Assembly: GCF_000213805.1 (NCBI RefSeq)
Contig: NC_015556.1
Span: 4,293,001-4,357,000, forward strand
Source: Pseudomonas fulva 12-X
GTDB taxonomy: Bacteria > Pseudomonadota > Gammaproteobacteria > Pseudomonadales > Pseudomonadaceae
Direction: 5' to 3'
Length of the DNA stretch: 64,000 nucleotides
In this document: piece after piece, positions 61,977 through 64,000 of the stretch
Numbering within the stretch: position 1 is the stretch's first letter
How the letters are laid out: the number at the start of each line of letters is the position of its first letter
Made by a program: the position numbers and the translations under genes
The notes under the pieces: model-generated
Database searches by the model: none
What the model was told of the DNA's origin: nothing
Seen by the model: only the letters and a program-made list of their open reading frames with translations

Positions 61977-63749
61977 ATGTCACGTTTTATCTGCCTGCTG
62001 CTGTTGCTCGTCGTCCTGCCTGCCGGCGCCGGGGTGTTCGACAGCCGCCCGAATGCCGCGCCGCTGGGTCAGGCGCTGAATAACAGCGCCGACTTCCTGC
62101 CGGTCCGCGAGGCTTTCAAGCTCAGCCTGGTCGAGAGTTCGACGACATCGGCGAAGGTGCGTTTCGTTGCGGCCGAGGGCTATTACCTGTATCGCCACCA
62201 GTTCAAGTTCAAGGTCGAACCGGCTGAACTGGCAGGCAAGCCCGTCGAGGTGCCGGAAGGCCTGCACAAGAACGATCAGTACTTCGGTGATGTGCAGGTG
62301 TTCTACGAAGTGCTGGATATCGACATCCCGCTGAACAATCCGGACAACAAGCCGCTCAACCTCGCCGTCACTTACCAGGGCTGCGCCGACAAGGGCCTGT
62401 GCTATCCGCCGGAAACCGAGACGCTGGCGATCAATGGCGGCGTTGCAGCCCAGGCCGACAGCAGCAGTGCTCCCGCTACCGGCAAAACCACCTGGAGCTG
62501 GACCGACCTGGCACTGATGTTCGCCGCCGGTCTGACCCTGACCTTCACGCCCTGCGTGCTGCCCATGCTGCCGATCCTCTCCGGTGTGGTCCTGCGCGGC
62601 CGGCCGAGCAAGGGCCGCGGCCTGGTGCTGTCGCTGGCCTACGTGCTGCCGATGGCCGCCTGCTACGCGGCGCTCGGCGCGCTGATGGGGCTGTTCGGCG
62701 CCAAGCTCAACCTGCAGGCCATGCTGCAGTCGCCGTGGATTCTGGTGCCCTTCGCGCTGTTCTTCGCGCTGTTCGCGGTGGCCATGTTCGGCGTCTTCGA
62801 ACTGCGCCTGCCGGCGTTCATTCGTGAGCGACTGGACCGCAAGGCCGCGCAGACCCAGGGCGGCACCATCGCCGGCGCCGCGACCCTGGGCGTGCTGTCC
62901 AGCCTGATCGTCTCGCCGTGCATTACCGCGCCCTTCACCGCGCTGCTTCTCTATATCAGCAGCACCGGCGACGCCGCGGGCGGCGCCCTGCAGCTGTTCG
63001 CCCTGGGCCTGGGCATGGGCACGCCGCTGGTGATCTTCGCCGCGGGCGGCGGCGCCCTGCTGCCCAAATCCGGCACCTGGATGGTCGCCGTGCGCAACGC
63101 CTTTGGCGTGATGCTGCTGGGCGTTTCGTTGTGGTTGCTCGAGCGCGTGCTGCCGGGGCAAGTCGCCCTGGCGCTGTGGGGGCTGCTGGCTGCAGGCGTT
63201 GCGCTGTTTCTCGGTGCCCTGGAATTCACCGCTAAAGATGCTCGCGGCAAGCTCGCCCAACTGCTCGGCCTGGCGCTGCTGGTCTACGCCCTGGCTGCCT
63301 GGACGGGCGCCCTGAAGGGCAACGACGATCCCCTGCAGCCGCTCGCCGGCGGTATCGCCAGCGCTCAGTCGAGCGCCTCCGGTAGCTGGCAGACGGTCAG
63401 CACACCCGCCGAGCTGGACGCCGCGCTGGCTCAGGCCAAGAGCGACGGCCAGCCGCTGCTGCTCGACTGGTACGCCGACTGGTGCATCAGTTGCAAGAAG
63501 ATCGAGCGCGAAGTGTTCAATTCTCCGCAGATCGGCCCGCAACTGGCCGACTATCACCTGCTGCGGTTCGACATGACCGACAGCACCGCTGCCCAGCGCG
63601 CGCTGCTGGATCGCTACGGGCTGTTCGGCCCACCGGCGATCCAGCTGTTCGCCGCCAACGGGCAGGAAATGCATGACTTGCGAGTCATCGGTGAAATCGA
63701 TGCGCCAGGCTTTGCCGAGCGTCTGAACGGCGCGCGAGAACGATTCTAG
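61977..63749 (+). CDS. dsbD: Thiol:disulfide interchange protein DsbD
   Basis: 590 aa from ATG 61977. Signal peptide ends near PAGAG. The N-terminal periplasmic alpha domain has the Cys pair in TYQGCADKGLCYPP near residues 131-137. The membrane beta domain of eight helices has redox Cys in FTPCVLPMLP and SPCITAPF. The C-terminal thioredoxin-like gamma domain has WCISCK near residue 504. It carries electrons from cytosolic thioredoxin to periplasmic DsbC, CcmG and others. Complete and of normal length. Confidence 0.96.
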   Translation: MSRFICLLLLLVVLPAGAGVFDSRPNAAPLGQALNNSADFLPVREAFKLSLVESSTTSAKVRFVAAEGYYLYRHQFKFKVEPAELAGKPVEVPEGLHKNDQYFGDVQVFYEVLDIDIPLNNPDNKPLNLAVTYQGCADKGLCYPPETETLAINGGVAAQADSSSAPATGKTTWSWTDLALMFAAGLTLTFTPCVLPMLPILSGVVLRGRPSKGRGLVLSLAYVLPMAACYAALGALMGLFGAKLNLQAMLQSPWILVPFALFFALFAVAMFGVFELRLPAFIRERLDRKAAQTQGGTIAGAATLGVLSSLIVSPCITAPFTALLLYISSTGDAAGGALQLFALGLGMGTPLVIFAAGGGALLPKSGTWMVAVRNAFGVMLLGVSLWLLERVLPGQVALALWGLLAAGVALFLGALEFTAKDARGKLAQLLGLALLVYALAAWTGALKGNDDPLQPLAGGIASAQSSASGSWQTVSTPAELDAALAQAKSDGQPLLLDWYADWCISCKKIEREVFNSPQIGPQLADYHLLRFDMTDSTAAQRALLDRYGLFGPPAIQLFAANGQEMHDLRVIGEIDAPGFAERLNGARERF

Positions 63750-63869
63750 GCAATTCGGTCACATATTCAGCCAACCCTGCATGGATCGTGCTGACTACTC
63801 CCAAAAACTGGACAGCCCTACGGCACTTCTGGCAGAGTCCGCGCAGCTAAAAAGAAGGAAGCCCGGATC

Positions 63870-64000
63870 ATGTCGACGCTGCTGGTTTTGCACGGCCCCA
63901 ATTTGAACCTGCTCGGCACCCGAGAGCCCGGCACCTATGGCGCCACCACGTTGGAGCAGATCAACCTCGACCTGGAACAGCGCGCCCGCGAAGCCGGCCA
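63870..64000 (+). CDS. aroQ: Type II 3-dehydroquinate dehydratase, 5' part
   Basis: ATG 63870, preceded by AAGGA, opens [20 protein letters not shown] followed by [23 protein letters not shown], the canonical AroQ N-terminus with catalytic Arg and Tyr in TREPGTYG. The gene runs off the window after 43 codons. It catalyses the third shikimate-pathway step. The position after dsbD matches P. aeruginosa aroQ1, which precedes accBC. The 120 bases after dsbD hold no clear terminator. Confidence 0.95.
   Translation, partial: MSTLLVLHGPNLNLLGTREPGTYGATTLEQINLDLEQRAREAG

Noticed and set aside
61980..63674. 564-codon minus-strand frame opposite dsbD
   Set aside because: Gln/Gly/Arg-rich shadow of DsbD with no features of its own.

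Overview
The window is a G+C-rich chromosomal segment of a Pseudomonas (gamma-proteobacterium). The evidence is gene content and order. The block cca / folK-folB / plsY / tsaD / rpsU-dnaG-rpoD, the block yjiA-ybdD-cstA ... mapZ ... radA ... mscL ... fpr ... dctP-rlmG, the NAD block nadE-pncB-pncA / nadD2-nrtR and the block speA-yciH-nudix-DUF2333-gcbA-ctpL-dsbD-aroQ all match, from memory, P. aeruginosa neighbourhoods (about PA0576-0586, PA4604-4617, PA4916-4920 and PA4839-4846), but are joined in a different order. Species cannot be fixed from the sequence alone. No tRNA, rRNA, CRISPR array, transposase gene or prophage was seen.

Layout. 1-9.2 kb: end of a SpoVR gene, then tRNA maturation (cca, tsaD), folate (folK, folB), phospholipid (plsY) and the macromolecular synthesis operon rpsU-dnaG-rpoD. 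9.3-15.4 kb: a CstA-type pyruvate/peptide transporter operon, divergent from a cache-domain two-component system, then the c-di-GMP receptor mapZ. 15.5-22.5 kb: an unknown lipoprotein/TPR gene pair, radA, small proteins with Anr/FNR boxes, and mscL. 22.6-31.7 kb: a TerC/CBS membrane protein with a structured leader, fpr, a sugar-acid degradation pair (GguC-like plus 2-oxoglutarate semialdehyde dehydrogenase) with a divergent LysR regulator, a solitary DctP and rlmG. 31.9-37 kb: a TldD/PmbA pair, an A+T-rich orphan gene with a coupled micro-ORF, and a PheC-like periplasmic protein. 37-45.1 kb: cyanide-insensitive oxidase cioAB with a perfect Anr box, a TonB receptor and a complete TRAP transporter. 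45.4-51 kb: a MATE exporter and the NAD salvage/recycling genes with their NrtR regulator. 51-57.3 kb: a small redox operon, speA, yciH, a Nudix hydrolase and a DUF2333 protein. 57.6-64 kb: the diguanylate cyclase gcbA bracketed by two copies of a structured inverted-repeat element, ctpL with a Pho box, dsbD, and the start of aroQ.

Common threads are oxygen and redox adaptation (three Anr-type boxes, CioAB, Fpr, DsbD, azoreductase/AhpD-like operon), c-di-GMP control of motility (mapZ, gcbA, ctpL), and uptake and use of organic acids (CstA, DctP/DctQM, GguC/KGSA dehydrogenase).

The intergenic regions carry many short dispersed repeats of at least five families. The most striking is a 140-184 bp element with terminal inverted repeats and an internal hairpin whose arms change in a compensatory way between copies. 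Two copies in the same orientation flank gcbA. Other items worth following are a nine-C tract inside the gcbA GGDEF domain, two Anr boxes at the same distance upstream of two small-protein genes, and the unknown DUF3142/TPR pair.
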